Below, piece after piece: positions 55,076 to 63,891 of a DNA stretch of 64,000 nucleotides. Origin of the DNA: Alphaproteobacteria bacterium (GTDB lineage Bacteria; Pseudomonadota; Alphaproteobacteria; CAAGCB01; CAG-977); assembly GCA_017480385.1 (NCBI GenBank), contig JAFVAT010000005.1:21205-85204 (forward strand), given 5' to 3'. Position numbers and translations under genes: made by a program. Positions within the stretch are counted from its first letter, which is position 1. Every line of letters starts with the position of its first letter. A model generated the notes under the pieces. It was not told the DNA's origin and made no database searches. It saw only the letters and a program-made list of their open reading frames with translations.

Positions 55076-55152
55076 TGGTGCGCCCGGCGGGATTCGAACC
55101 CACGACCCTCGGCTTCGGAGGCCGATACTCTATCCAGCTGAGCTACGGGCGC
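55076..55152 (-). tRNA. tRNA-Arg (CCG)
   Basis: The minus strand reads GCGCCCGTAGCTCAGCTGG at the 5' end, CCTCCGAAG in the anticodon loop (CCG), GGTTCGAATCC in the T arm and an encoded CCA. The acceptor GCGCCCG/CGGGCGC pairs fully. Length 77 nt. Confidence 0.97.
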
Positions 55153-55263
55153 TTAAGATTAAAGTCACAATACCTGATTTAATAAAAAAAACAATTAAAA
55201 TTTAAAGGGCGCATAAATTGCTTGACTAACGATCCAAAAAAAGATTAGTTATTCATATCTTGT

Positions 55264-55338
55264 TGGGGCGTAGCCAAGCGGTAAGGCAACGGACTTTGAC
55301 TCCGTCATTCGCTGGTTCGAGTCCAGCCGCCCCAGCCA
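55264..55338 (+). tRNA. tRNA-Gln (TTG)
   Basis: Reads TGGGGCGTAGCCAAGCGGT at the 5' end, anticodon loop CTTTGAC (TTG), GGTTCGAGTCC in the T arm and an encoded CCA. The acceptor TGGGGCG/CGCCCCA pairs. Length 75 nt. Confidence 0.97.
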
Positions 55339-55346
55339 TGTTCAAA

Positions 55347-55369
55347 AATCGCCGAAATGGCGATTTTTT
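55347..55369 (+). terminator. Terminator of tRNA-Gln
   Basis: AATCGCC (55347-55353) pairs with GGCGATT (55359-55365), followed by a T-run to 55369. Confidence 0.85.
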
Positions 55370-55430
55370 CTTTTTAAATCAAATTAAAACGAAATATACG
55401 TTATTTATACGAAAAGAGGACGCGCAAAAA

Positions 55431-55778
55431 ATGACGGTCAAGAAAGAAAAACTCGTTCAAACAAACACGGTTTGGAACGGTAAAAAATTAACTCCGGTCA
55501 GATTGGAAAATCCCGAAATCAGCATTCTTAAAATATCTTTGCCCGTCGGAGAAAGGCTTCCAATGCACAAACACCCGATGATCAATGTCGCCTATATGTT
55601 GAAAGGGCAATTAACCGTTCATACCGAAAACGGAGAACACAAGACTTTTCATGCGGGAGACCCGATTATCGAAGTGATTGATACATGGCACTACGGTGAA
55701 AATACCGGGAAAGAACCGGTGGAAATGGTTGTCACATACGTTGGCGAAACGGGAATGTCTTTATCGGAAAACAAATGA
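55431..55778 (+). CDS. Small cupin-domain protein
   Basis: From ATG 55431 (AGAGGA upstream) this is a 115-residue single cupin barrel. Motif 1 is LPMHKHPMINVAYMLKGQLTV (two His) and motif 2 is FHAGDPIIEVIDTWHYGENTG. The metal-site His/Glu pattern is partial. It is probably a cytosolic sugar- or metal-binding enzyme of unknown substrate. No neighbouring gene is informative. Confidence 0.82.
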   Translation: MTVKKEKLVQTNTVWNGKKLTPVRLENPEISILKISLPVGERLPMHKHPMINVAYMLKGQLTVHTENGEHKTFHAGDPIIEVIDTWHYGENTGKEPVEMVVTYVGETGMSLSENK

Positions 55779-55927
55779 CCGCCTCTTCCTTTGCCGGAAT
55801 GGAAAAGAAGCGTTAAAAAGCTGAAAGCCGTCCGCTTAAAAGAACAGTTTGTCGTCCTCGGATCAGTGTCAGAGCGTTTATCTCGGAAAATGTCATTAAC
55901 GATCTGATTTTACCCGTAAAATATTTT

Positions 55928-55956
55928 TTGACAAAAATGACTTTTTTGTATATATT
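55928..55956 (+). promoter_or_regulatory. Predicted promoter of zincin paralogue C
   Basis: A perfect -35 TTGACA (55928-55933), a 17-bp spacer and TATATT (55951-55956), about 74 bp before the start codon. Confidence 0.7.
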
Positions 55957-56029
55957 TTTTCCGTTTATTTTCAGATGAGGGGGCGATTCAATAGGAAAAT
56001 TACAGAACGCGTTTGAAAAAACGGACACG

Positions 56030-57103
56030 ATGAAAGACGCTTCTTTTTTAGGAAAACTTTTTTCTTCGCCGTTCATTCGCGGTTTCTATAACGATGAAAA
56101 ACCGGTTGTTGACATCAAATTGGAAGGCAATAAATTTGAACAGCGCCGTATGACCTCTCTGATCAATACCATAGCCCGAAATTCCCCGACCGGTCGCGCC
56201 ATTTTGGAAGACGCGGCCAAAGCCGGATATACATTCAGCTTTGAACGTCAGCGCGGCAGTTATGGTTTTTGCGATCCTTCCGAAAAAAGAATTTGCCTGA
56301 ATCCCATGCATAACGATGCAAAACTGACGGGGACATTAGCGCATGAAGCTCGTCATGCGCAACAGCATACAAAAGATGTTCCGACCAAATTCTGCACGTT
56401 GAACGTAGCTACGGAATTGAAATTGCGCCGCGCGACGGAATCCGATGCACAAGCGGTCGCTGCCCAAACCGCTTTGGAAATCAGAGCGGCGACGCGGAAT
56501 GAAAAAATATGGAACGCGTTTGAAGAAACAGATCGGCATATTGCTCTAAGCGTAGGAAAACCGTCTGTCTTTAAATCTTTGGATTCCGTTGTGGCGGACA
56601 GAGATAAAAATATGCAGAACGCCTTTAAAGGCTGGTTCAATGATTGGAGAACCATTGATGCCTATGAACAGGGTTATTTGTATCATCATTTGCGGGCTGT
56701 CGCGCGCTGCGAACCGGAAGAAAAAGCTGCTTATTTTGCCCAAAAACCGTTTGAAGGGCATAAAACTTCCGCAGATATTTTGAAAATGGTCTGCACGACA
56801 GAAAAAGGAAAATGCTATTTTGCAAACGACTTGGACATTATGGACCGCGAAACGGCAATGTGTGGCATATGTCAGGATACACGCGAAGCGGCGGATATGT
56901 TTTTCAGCGAACGCAAAAAAGTAACCGGAAAAGCTCCCGATACCAGTTATCAGAATTTGCCCGATCGCGGAGATTTGTTCAAGGCGTTGAAAATGATGAT
57001 GATGCCCATAGGAGAAATAAAAGTGACTAAAGCACCGCTTGATAAAAAAGCGCTGCCGCCGTCTTTAATTGCCGGATTGAACAAAATACGTCAGGGGCGG
57101 TAA
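56030..57103 (+). CDS. Putative zinc metallopeptidase, DUF6782-like (paralogue C)
   Basis: This 357-residue protein has NSPTGRAILEDAAKAGYTFSFERQRGSYGFCDP (about 51-83), then LAHEARHAQQ with HExxH at 105-109, and ATESDAQAV with Glu137 as likely third ligand. AFKGWFNDW and a Cys-rich segment CTTEKGKCYF follow, as in the other paralogues. The C-terminus LIAGLNKIRQGR fits the shared tail. There is no signal peptide and no obvious ribosome binding site. The strong upstream promoter supports expression. Confidence 0.77.
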   Translation: MKDASFLGKLFSSPFIRGFYNDEKPVVDIKLEGNKFEQRRMTSLINTIARNSPTGRAILEDAAKAGYTFSFERQRGSYGFCDPSEKRICLNPMHNDAKLTGTLAHEARHAQQHTKDVPTKFCTLNVATELKLRRATESDAQAVAAQTALEIRAATRNEKIWNAFEETDRHIALSVGKPSVFKSLDSVVADRDKNMQNAFKGWFNDWRTIDAYEQGYLYHHLRAVARCEPEEKAAYFAQKPFEGHKTSADILKMVCTTEKGKCYFANDLDIMDRETAMCGICQDTREAADMFFSERKKVTGKAPDTSYQNLPDRGDLFKALKMMMMPIGEIKVTKAPLDKKALPPSLIAGLNKIRQGR

Positions 57104-57283
57104 TCCGAACAACCTCCCTTTCCTTGAAAACAAGAAATCTGCGCTTTCATTCTTCCGACAGCCGTCAGTGCCGTTCTTGAAGTATTATCTTAACAGAGTA
57201 TCTCTCCGCTTAAAAAAAATACGACCTTTTGGTAAAATTGCCGCAAAAGTTTAAATATATTTTCAGAGTGACGTTATAAAGCT

Positions 57284-57829
57284 ATGCATACTTGGTTTGA
57301 TATCAAGCACAGAATTTGTATTATCGGTCCGTCTTGCGCGAGAAAATCGACATTAGCTGAACAATTGGGACACATTACGGGCTATCCCGTTTTACATTTG
57401 GACCAAATTACGCATATCCCGGGCACGAACTGGGTTTTGCGGTCGCGCTAAGAAACGCGAAAAGAGCATGACGCATTTATTCAAGGGACCAAATAGATTA
57501 TTGACGGTCAATACAAACATCTGATGCCGCAAAGATTGGAACGGGCGGAAACTCTGATTATTTTAACGGCCAATCGTTGGTGTTGATTTAAAAAGTATTT
57601 AAAACGCTGCCGGATAAAGGGCGAGCGCGCCGGCAAATTAAAAGGAGCGGAAAAAGATTTAAATTGGAACATGATATGATAGATTTTATACGGTCAGCCA
57701 AAACGGGAACAAGAATAGAGAAAAATCATTGCTCAATTCCCGCATTTAAAAAAGATCGTTCTTTCATCTTTTAAAGAAACAAACGCTTTTATTGAAAATC
57801 CGCAAAAAGCAAAGGCGGTTGCAGATTAA
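57284..57829 (+). pseudogene. Decayed P-loop kinase (FlaR/adenylate-kinase-like)
   Basis: One unshifted frame reads MHTWFDIKHRICIIGPSCARKSTLAEQLGHITGYPVLHLDQ and continues to AFIENPQKAKAVAD, a DNA-topology-modulation (FlaR) type kinase. It is broken by seven in-frame stops. At most of these the family normally has Trp (TGG to TAG or TGA), for example before IIDGQY and in the NMI-stop-stop-ILYG segment. The Walker A is damaged too (GPSCARKST instead of GPSGAGKST). No indels are needed, so decay has been by substitution. Confidence 0.8.
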
Positions 57830-57850
57830 TTTTCGCTTTCCTTATCGTAT

Positions 57851-58279
57851 TTATTCCCCGCCGGAAAAGACAACCCTGACGGTATTTGGCTCCGATAAGC
57901 TTTTCAAATCAGGCAAGCCGGCGATCCGTCCGATTTTCGTATAAGGATAGGACGTTTGAAAGCTTTTATAAAAGATCACCAGACAATCATTGCCAAACAG
58001 CATCACGTCGCCTGAAGCAATTTGGCCGACATATTCCGGAGCTGACGGCAAGGCTTTATCCAGATAACGGTACTTTTCATTGGCGTTCAGATCGGCCATT
58101 TCCACGGTTAAAGGCAACATTTTCAAAAATGAGGCTGCCGTTTCATTTTGTTCCAAAACGACTTCAAACGTTTGGTCTTCGACAATCATTTTCATTTGCG
58201 CCGACTCCTCTGCTTCAAGGGCTGACGATATGCCGGAAAGCATAAACGCCAGCCCTGCGAATAAAACAGTCTTTCCCAT
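57851..58279 (-). CDS. Periplasmic cyclophilin-like fold protein, copy 2
   Basis: This 142-residue protein has a signal peptide (MGKTVLFAGLAFMLSGISSALEA) and the cyclophilin-like pattern: FEVVLEQNETAASFLKMLPL, KYRYLDKALPSAPEYVGQIASGDVMLFGNDCLVIFYKSF and KIGRIAGLPDLKSL. Members of this group sit beside hydrolases and oxidoreductases. Its ATG overlaps the stop of the hydrolase gene upstream (TAATG), so both are translated from one mRNA. Confidence 0.82.
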   Translation of the reverse strand: MGKTVLFAGLAFMLSGISSALEAEESAQMKMIVEDQTFEVVLEQNETAASFLKMLPLTVEMADLNANEKYRYLDKALPSAPEYVGQIASGDVMLFGNDCLVIFYKSFQTSYPYTKIGRIAGLPDLKSLSEPNTVRVVFSGGE

Positions 58280-59292
58280 TATTTCAGGTTTTCCTGGAAG
58301 AATTTTTCCATTTTATCAAACGGAATGACGCCTTTTTTATAGTACAAATCCGTATGATTGGCTCCCGGAATAATATGGAGTTCCTTGTTTTTGCCTTTCA
58401 GCTTTTTAAAAGCATCTTCGCTGAAATAACGACTGTGCGCTTTTTCGCCGTGAATGATCAAAACGGCAGATTTGATCGTATCGCTGTAAGCCAAAATCGG
58501 CTGTGTAATCAAAGACAAAGCGGAAGTCATGTTCCAATGGCCGTTCGAATTAATCGAACGTTTATGAAAGCCGCGCGGCGTTTTGTAATATTCAAAATAA
58601 TCCTGTATGAACAACGGTTCTTCACCGCTGAGGTTTTTGGGCAATCCCGGCGCCGGCGCAAAAGTGCCGCTTTGCGCATCGGCGGTCCGCTGATTATTCA
58701 GAGCGGTGCGCATTTTGTACAAGTCTTCCGCAGACATTGAATCATTATACCCTTTGGCGGAAACGCGGGTGATATCATACATCGTCGAGGCCACAGTCGC
58801 TTTAATGCGCGTATCCTGTGCTGCGGCATTCAGCGCGAAGCCTCCGAAACCACAAATGCCGATAATGCCGATTTTATCCGGATCGACCTGCGGCAGAGTT
58901 ATCAGATAGTCAACTGCCGCGCTGAAATCGTCCGTGTTAATGTCGGGAGAAGCGACATTGCGAACCTCTCCTCCGCTTTCTCCGGTAAAAGACGGATCAA
59001 ACGCCAGCGTGATAAAGCCGCGTTCCGCCATTTCCTGCGCATACAGGCCGGAAGCCTGCTCCTTCACCGCGCCGAATGGTCCGCTGACAGCAATGGCCGA
59101 CCGCTTTTCCGTACCGATTTCCGCCGGCAGATACAAGTCACCGACCAGCTCAATGCCAAAACGGTTTTTAAAAAAAACTTTACTGACCGTTACTTTCTCG
59201 CTTTTTTCAAACGTCTTGTCCCAGGATACACAGCCGTTCAGCAAAAAGGACAGCGCAGCCAAGGCCGCCATACTAAGAGATTTCATACGCAT
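58279..59292 (-). CDS. Alpha/beta hydrolase lipoprotein (YcjY/dienelactone-hydrolase-like)
   Basis: From ATG 59292 this is a 337-residue protein with a lipobox (LLNGC, Cys21). The body has KRSAIAVSGPFGAVKEQASGLYAQEMAERGFITLAFDPSFTGESGG, then GIIGICGFGGFALNAA, where the nucleophile is Cys in G-x-C-G-F-G-G as in dienelactone hydrolases, and a late IPGANHTDLYY with His. The natural substrate is unknown. It is divergent from a LysR gene, a typical regulated pair. Confidence 0.85.
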   Translation of the reverse strand: MRMKSLSMAALAALSFLLNGCVSWDKTFEKSEKVTVSKVFFKNRFGIELVGDLYLPAEIGTEKRSAIAVSGPFGAVKEQASGLYAQEMAERGFITLAFDPSFTGESGGEVRNVASPDINTDDFSAAVDYLITLPQVDPDKIGIIGICGFGGFALNAAAQDTRIKATVASTMYDITRVSAKGYNDSMSAEDLYKMRTALNNQRTADAQSGTFAPAPGLPKNLSGEEPLFIQDYFEYYKTPRGFHKRSINSNGHWNMTSALSLITQPILAYSDTIKSAVLIIHGEKAHSRYFSEDAFKKLKGKNKELHIIPGANHTDLYYKKGVIPFDKMEKFFQENLK

Positions 59293-59408
59293 CTTTTTCC
59301 CTTTCATTGATTTGTTGTTTTATGATAAAGGAATGGCAAGATATATCAAATACTTTCTAACTATATTTAATTATTGATATTTTCTATATCTTAAAATACA
59401 ATCCGAAT

Positions 59409-60287
59409 ATGGAAATTCGCGTTTTAAGATACTTTTTAGAAGCGGCCAGAGAGGAAAACATCTCTAAGGCGGCCCAAAAATTAAACGTCACTCAGCCGAC
59501 CATGTCCAAACAGCTTAAAGATTTGGAATACGAGCTGGGGCAAAAGCTGTTCACCCGAACCAATTACAGGATCAAGCTGACGGCAGAAGGGCACTTATTG
59601 AAAAAACGGGCGGAGGATATTGTCAATTTGACGGACAGAACGCTTGCCGAATTCAAATCTGCCCAGGAAACATACGAAGGGGATATTGACATCGGCTGCC
59701 CGGAAACGCCTTCAATCAAATACCTGGCCCGTGCCGTCAAATCAATCCAAAAGGAACACCCGCGCATTCGCTGCAATCTGCACAGCGGCAATTTGGCCGA
59801 TGTTACGGAACGATTAGATAAAGGACTGCTGGATTTCGCCTTTGTTATGGATTATGTCGACTTGGCAAAATACGCATATCTTGACATTCCGGCACAAGAC
59901 ATTTGGGGCGTCATTATGCGAAAAGACGACCCCTTGTCACGGCAGAAAAGTTTATCCGTCAAAGAATTATATCACTTGCCGCTGATTTGTTCACGACAGG
60001 GAATAAATATCGACTTTCCCAAATGGTTCGGCTCTGATTTGGACAGCCTGAACATTGTCGCCACTTTTAATCTGAGCTATAATGCCTTCATTATGGTGCG
60101 GGAAGGCATCGGATACGCCGTTTCCTATGACCGGCTGGCGGATACTTATGAAAACAGCGATTTAAAATTCATTCCGATTGAAAATATTCCGCCCTCGAAT
60201 ATGAAGCTGGTTTGGCGCAAAACACAGGTGTTTTCTCCGATTGCCGCCCTTTTGCTGGAAGAGCTGAAAAAAGAACAGCCTTCTTAA
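59409..60287 (+). CDS. LysR family transcriptional regulator
   Basis: This 292-residue protein has an HTH at the N-terminus: MEIRVLRYFLEAAREENISKAAQKLNVTQPTMSKQLKDLEYELGQKLF, and a substrate-binding domain from about 88. It is divergent from the hydrolase/cyclophilin-like operon across a 116-bp AT-rich gap (59293-59408) that probably holds the shared operator. It likely controls that operon; the ligand is unknown. Confidence 0.92.
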   Translation: MEIRVLRYFLEAAREENISKAAQKLNVTQPTMSKQLKDLEYELGQKLFTRTNYRIKLTAEGHLLKKRAEDIVNLTDRTLAEFKSAQETYEGDIDIGCPETPSIKYLARAVKSIQKEHPRIRCNLHSGNLADVTERLDKGLLDFAFVMDYVDLAKYAYLDIPAQDIWGVIMRKDDPLSRQKSLSVKELYHLPLICSRQGINIDFPKWFGSDLDSLNIVATFNLSYNAFIMVREGIGYAVSYDRLADTYENSDLKFIPIENIPPSNMKLVWRKTQVFSPIAALLLEELKKEQPS

Positions 60288-60903
60288 ATCATTTTTTCGC
60301 AAATAATTGTATCCATGCAATGAAAATGAGGCTTTCCGCCGCTGTTGTCTTCAAAAATAATCTCGTCAATATGATGCGCCTTCCAATCGGCCAGATATGT
60401 GAACAGCTCTCCGGATCTCCACATTTTTTCTTCCTTATCCCAATCCGAGGGCAGTTCCAAAAACGGCTTTTCGACAAAAACATTAAAGAACGCCAACCCG
60501 TTCGGTTTCATCAAATGGGCTGTTTTTTTTCAAAAAAGCCGGCTTTGTTTTCCTCAAACAAATATTGTACCGTCCCTGTCGAATAAATAATGTCAAATGT
60601 TTCCTTCAGCTGAAAGGTATTGATGTCATCGACAAAAGCCTTCACCGTCACATTATGCTTTTCCGCCAGCTTTAACGTTTTGCGAATGCCGTTTTCCGTC
60701 AGATCAAAGGCCGTCACATCATACCCTAACCGCGCCATATAAACGGCGTCTTTGCCTTCGCCGCAGCCGATATCCAAGACCTTTATTTCCTGCCGGGGCG
60801 GTCGCAAAGCTGCCAATTCATCACAAAACGGCGCCGGCTCCGTCCCCCAGCAACAAGTTTCGCCTTCATACCATTTTTCATAGTTTGTACGAACTGTATC
60901 CAT
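60284..60903 (-). pseudogene. SAM-dependent methyltransferase (TehB-like), frameshifted at an A8 run
   Basis: From ATG 60903 (GGGAG upstream) the first part reads WGTEPAPFCDELAAL, then KVLDIGCGEGKDAVYMARLGYDVTAFDLT and TFDIIYSTGTVQYLFEENKAGFFEKK, and stops soon after. The rest continues in another frame as MKPNGLAFFNVFVEKPFLELP to ICEKMI. Adding one A to the A8 run (plus-strand T8 at 60523-60530) would join them. It is either a real lesion, an on/off switch or a sequence error. Before the shift it holds the SAM-binding motif I. Confidence 0.85.
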
Positions 60904-60988
60904 TTTTTCTCCCGCTTTTAATTTTTCGCCAGTGCAGCACAAATTCAGAGCTTTAATCCTTTTTTCAAAAAATATTTATACAAAAAAC

Positions 60989-61016
60989 TTGACATTTTTG
61001 TCACAAATATTATTCT
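60989..61016 (+). promoter_or_regulatory. Predicted promoter of zincin paralogue D
   Basis: TTGACA (60989-60994), a 16-bp spacer and TATTCT (61011-61016). The -35 is part of a palindrome TGACA-TTTT-TGTCA, a possible operator. Confidence 0.65.
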
Positions 61017-61052
61017 GAAAATATCAGTTTCTATCAATGGAAGTTAATAGCC

Positions 61053-62045
61053 ATGTCTAAATATGAAGATTTTTTTAAAGGCGTCTATGTTCGCAGATTT
61101 CCCAGCGGCATTGAAAACGAAGCCTCTAAAGGAACGCTGAAAAAAGCGTTTAATAACGACGGAAATTATGATCAGTCGCCCGAACGTATGGAACGGCTGA
61201 AAAAAATGCTGAAGAAAAGTCAGATCGGCCGTGAAACTCTGGATTTTCTGGACGAAAAAGGATCCGACCTGGTCTTTGAAAAGATGCCGTATTACGGTTA
61301 TTTTGATCCGGAAAACAACGTTGTCGCGCTCAGTCCGCGTTTTTCCGATGAAGATTTGGCGATTACTTTCGTTCATGAAGTCCGCCATGCCCGTCAGGAT
61401 TCGATTATGACGAATACTTCTTCCAACATGACTCCGGAAACGCTGTTGAAGAACGGCTTTATGATCGAAGCCGACGCTTGCGCAACCGAGTGTATCTTAG
61501 CCCATCAAATGATGGAACAGGGCGACTATTCGATTTTTGAGGCGCATCAAAAAACGGCTTATGCGCCGATGAGCACCGCTTTTGAAAAAGAATTTGCCAA
61601 ATCGCACGATTGGAACAAAGCGCGTGATGCCGCTTTTATGGAATGGTACAACCTGCCCGTTAAGCCGGGATATGCCGATCAGTATATTGATTTTATGAAA
61701 GAAATCTCGAAAAATAATGATTCGGCAGATTTCAGAAAAGATATGGATACAAAACAAATGGCTCAGAAGCTTTGTTTGGATTCCAACGGCGAATGCTATA
61801 TCCAGAATCCGAAAAAACTGGAATCTCCGGAAAAGCTGAATGTTAATGAAAAGCAGTCCGCCAAGATGATTGCTGTTTTAAAGCCGTTCATGAAACGTCA
61901 AAAGCGTTCGGCTGAACAAATGGGACTGAACAAAGTGCATGTGGCACATAGAGACGGTTCTTACACGACGGTTCAGACCGAAATGAAAAATCAGAATGCG
62001 AAATCGGTTATACGCTCTGCAGGAAAAGGCAGAGGCGGTCGCTAG
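61053..62045 (+). CDS. Putative zinc metallopeptidase, DUF6782-like (paralogue D)
   Basis: This 330-residue protein is the most diverged of the four. It has SQIGRETLDFLDEKGSDLVFE (about 56-76), FVHEVRHARQ with HExxH at 108-112 and MIEADACATE with Glu139 as likely third ligand. AFMEWYNLPVK and the Cys segment CLDSNGECYI match the others. The C-terminus SVIRSAGKGRGGR fits the shared tail. There is no signal peptide. GGAAG precedes the start. Confidence 0.76.
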   Translation: MSKYEDFFKGVYVRRFPSGIENEASKGTLKKAFNNDGNYDQSPERMERLKKMLKKSQIGRETLDFLDEKGSDLVFEKMPYYGYFDPENNVVALSPRFSDEDLAITFVHEVRHARQDSIMTNTSSNMTPETLLKNGFMIEADACATECILAHQMMEQGDYSIFEAHQKTAYAPMSTAFEKEFAKSHDWNKARDAAFMEWYNLPVKPGYADQYIDFMKEISKNNDSADFRKDMDTKQMAQKLCLDSNGECYIQNPKKLESPEKLNVNEKQSAKMIAVLKPFMKRQKRSAEQMGLNKVHVAHRDGSYTTVQTEMKNQNAKSVIRSAGKGRGGR

Positions 62046-62088
62046 AAACCTGAGGCAAGAGGCTGCTGTCGAAAGCATTACATATAAA

Positions 62089-62115
62089 AATCCCCGCTTT
62101 TGCGGGGATTTTTTT
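62089..62115. terminator. Bidirectional terminator between zincin D and dxs-like gene
   Basis: AATCCCCGC-TTTT-GCGGGGATT with an A-run before and a T-run after, between two converging genes. Confidence 0.9.
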
Positions 62116-62122
62116 GTAACAT

Positions 62123-63880
62123 TTAAATCAGATTTTTGACATCTGCAACAATTTGTTCCGTCATCATACCAAGCTGACGCAAAAGTTCCTGCGGATCATA
62201 ACGGTCGTAAAACTCTTTATGTAAGCCGTAATTTTTGACTTTCATCGGCGATGACGCATAGAATGCCGCGATTTTCTGACCGAAACCACCATCCATAACG
62301 CCGTCTTCCAGTGTAAGGACAAGCTGATGATTCTTTGCCAAATTGGTCAGCAGCTTTTTATCCAAACCGGAGGCGAAACGCGGATTAATCAGTGTCGGTT
62401 TGAACCCGAGTTCCTTTTCAATTTCCGCCGCCAGTTCCTGCCCACGCTGATAGAAATCGCCTAAAGCCAGAATCGCGACTTTTTCGCCCGCCTGTTCCGT
62501 TTTGAATGTGTTCAAAGTGCTGAAATCCTTATCTGACGCGCGCGACGTGACCGCATTTCCTGGCATAATGATCATAACGGGGTGTTCCCGTTGTTCCACA
62601 GACCAATCCAACATATTCAGATATTCCTCTTTGGACGTCGGCACCAGCACGACCAGATTCGGAATGTTTGCAAAAGCGGGAATTGTGAATATTCCCAGAT
62701 GCGTGACATCTGTCAATCCGTCGAAAGAGGTGTAATTCAGCAAAATCGTCACCGGATTGTTGTTGATGCAGACGTCCTGAGAAATCTGGTCGTAAGTGCG
62801 CTGGATAAAAGTCGCGTTGGTAACGACCAGCGGTTTTCCGCCGGCCTTGGCAACACCCGAAGCCAGGGCGACCGCATGTTCTTCGGCAATGCCGACATCG
62901 ACATACTGACTGCCCAACTGTTTGCGCATCGGTTCGAACAGTCCCGCTGTCATCGGCATGGCGGGGGTGATGACGACAAAGTCTTTGTCTTTCTGCGCTT
63001 TGTTCATAATGTATTCAGCGGTCAGAGACGTATAACTTTCCGCCGGAAATTCAACATTCCACTTGCCGGTTTCCTTGTCGAACGGCATGCACCAATGCCA
63101 CCCTTCGCGATTTTCTTCCGCCAACTTATAGCCTTTGCCTTTTTGAGTGTTGATATGCACGACAATCGGGTGGTTAATATCTTTAACTTTTTGGAAAACC
63201 TTTATCATCGCCTGAATGTCGTTGCCGTTTTCCTCGTAGATGTAATCCAACCCCAGCGCCTTAAAGAAATTGTTCGCCGCCGCGCCTTTCGTTTCGCGCA
63301 GCTCCGTCAGGTTTTTATACAGCCCGCCGTGGACTTCGGCGATCGACTGCTGGTTGTCGTTGACGATAATAATCAAATTCGAGTTCAGTTCGGAACCTGC
63401 AAAATCCAAAGCTTCCAGAGCTTCGCCGCCCGAAAGGGAACCGTCGCCGATCAAAGCGATGACATTTTCCGTTCCGCCTTTCAAATCGCGCGCCTTGGCC
63501 AGACCGGTTGCCAGAGAAACGGACGTTGACGTATGTCCGACGTTGAACAAGTCGTGTTCGCTTTCATCGGGGTTCGTATAGCCGGAATCCTCTTTAAAAC
63601 ATTCGTCTTTAATGTAGCCGTTTTTGCGTCCCGTCAGCATCTTGTGCGGATAGCTTTGATGCGACACGTCGAAAACGAACTTGTCTTTCGGCGACTCAAA
63701 CACATAGTGCAAAGCGATTGTCGCTTCCACAATGCCGAAATTCGGCCCGAAATGCCCGCCGATTTTAGTCAGGCGGTTGAACAACGCCTCGCGGATATCC
63801 GCCGCCAACGTTTCCAATTCGACTTTATTTAACTTTTTTACGTCCGCCGGAGAATTGATCGTTTTTAAAATATCATACAT
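62123..63880 (-). CDS. dxs: 1-deoxy-D-xylulose-5-phosphate synthase-like transketolase, short form
   Basis: This 585-residue protein is shorter than the usual 620-640. It has the thiamine-diphosphate motif IALIGDGSLSGGEALEALDFAGSELNSNLIIIVNDNQQS, then GIAEEHAVALASGVAKAGGKP and a C-terminal transketolase domain. The N-terminal FDVSHQSYPHKMLTGR is typical of DXS-like proteins. DXS joins pyruvate and glyceraldehyde 3-phosphate for isoprenoid, thiamine and pyridoxal synthesis. It may instead be a DXS-like paralogue with another role. It is 11 bp after a partial gene; the ribosome binding site is AAGGAAAA. Confidence 0.8.
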   Translation of the reverse strand: MYDILKTINSPADVKKLNKVELETLAADIREALFNRLTKIGGHFGPNFGIVEATIALHYVFESPKDKFVFDVSHQSYPHKMLTGRKNGYIKDECFKEDSGYTNPDESEHDLFNVGHTSTSVSLATGLAKARDLKGGTENVIALIGDGSLSGGEALEALDFAGSELNSNLIIIVNDNQQSIAEVHGGLYKNLTELRETKGAAANNFFKALGLDYIYEENGNDIQAMIKVFQKVKDINHPIVVHINTQKGKGYKLAEENREGWHWCMPFDKETGKWNVEFPAESYTSLTAEYIMNKAQKDKDFVVITPAMPMTAGLFEPMRKQLGSQYVDVGIAEEHAVALASGVAKAGGKPLVVTNATFIQRTYDQISQDVCINNNPVTILLNYTSFDGLTDVTHLGIFTIPAFANIPNLVVLVPTSKEEYLNMLDWSVEQREHPVMIIMPGNAVTSRASDKDFSTLNTFKTEQAGEKVAILALGDFYQRGQELAAEIEKELGFKPTLINPRFASGLDKKLLTNLAKNHQLVLTLEDGVMDGGFGQKIAAFYASSPMKVKNYGLHKEFYDRYDPQELLRQLGMMTEQIVADVKNLI

Positions 63881-63891
63881 TTGATTTTCCT

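Noticed and set aside
62582..63529. Long frame opposite the dxs-like gene
   Set aside because: Mirror of a conserved gene, no ribosome binding site or motif.
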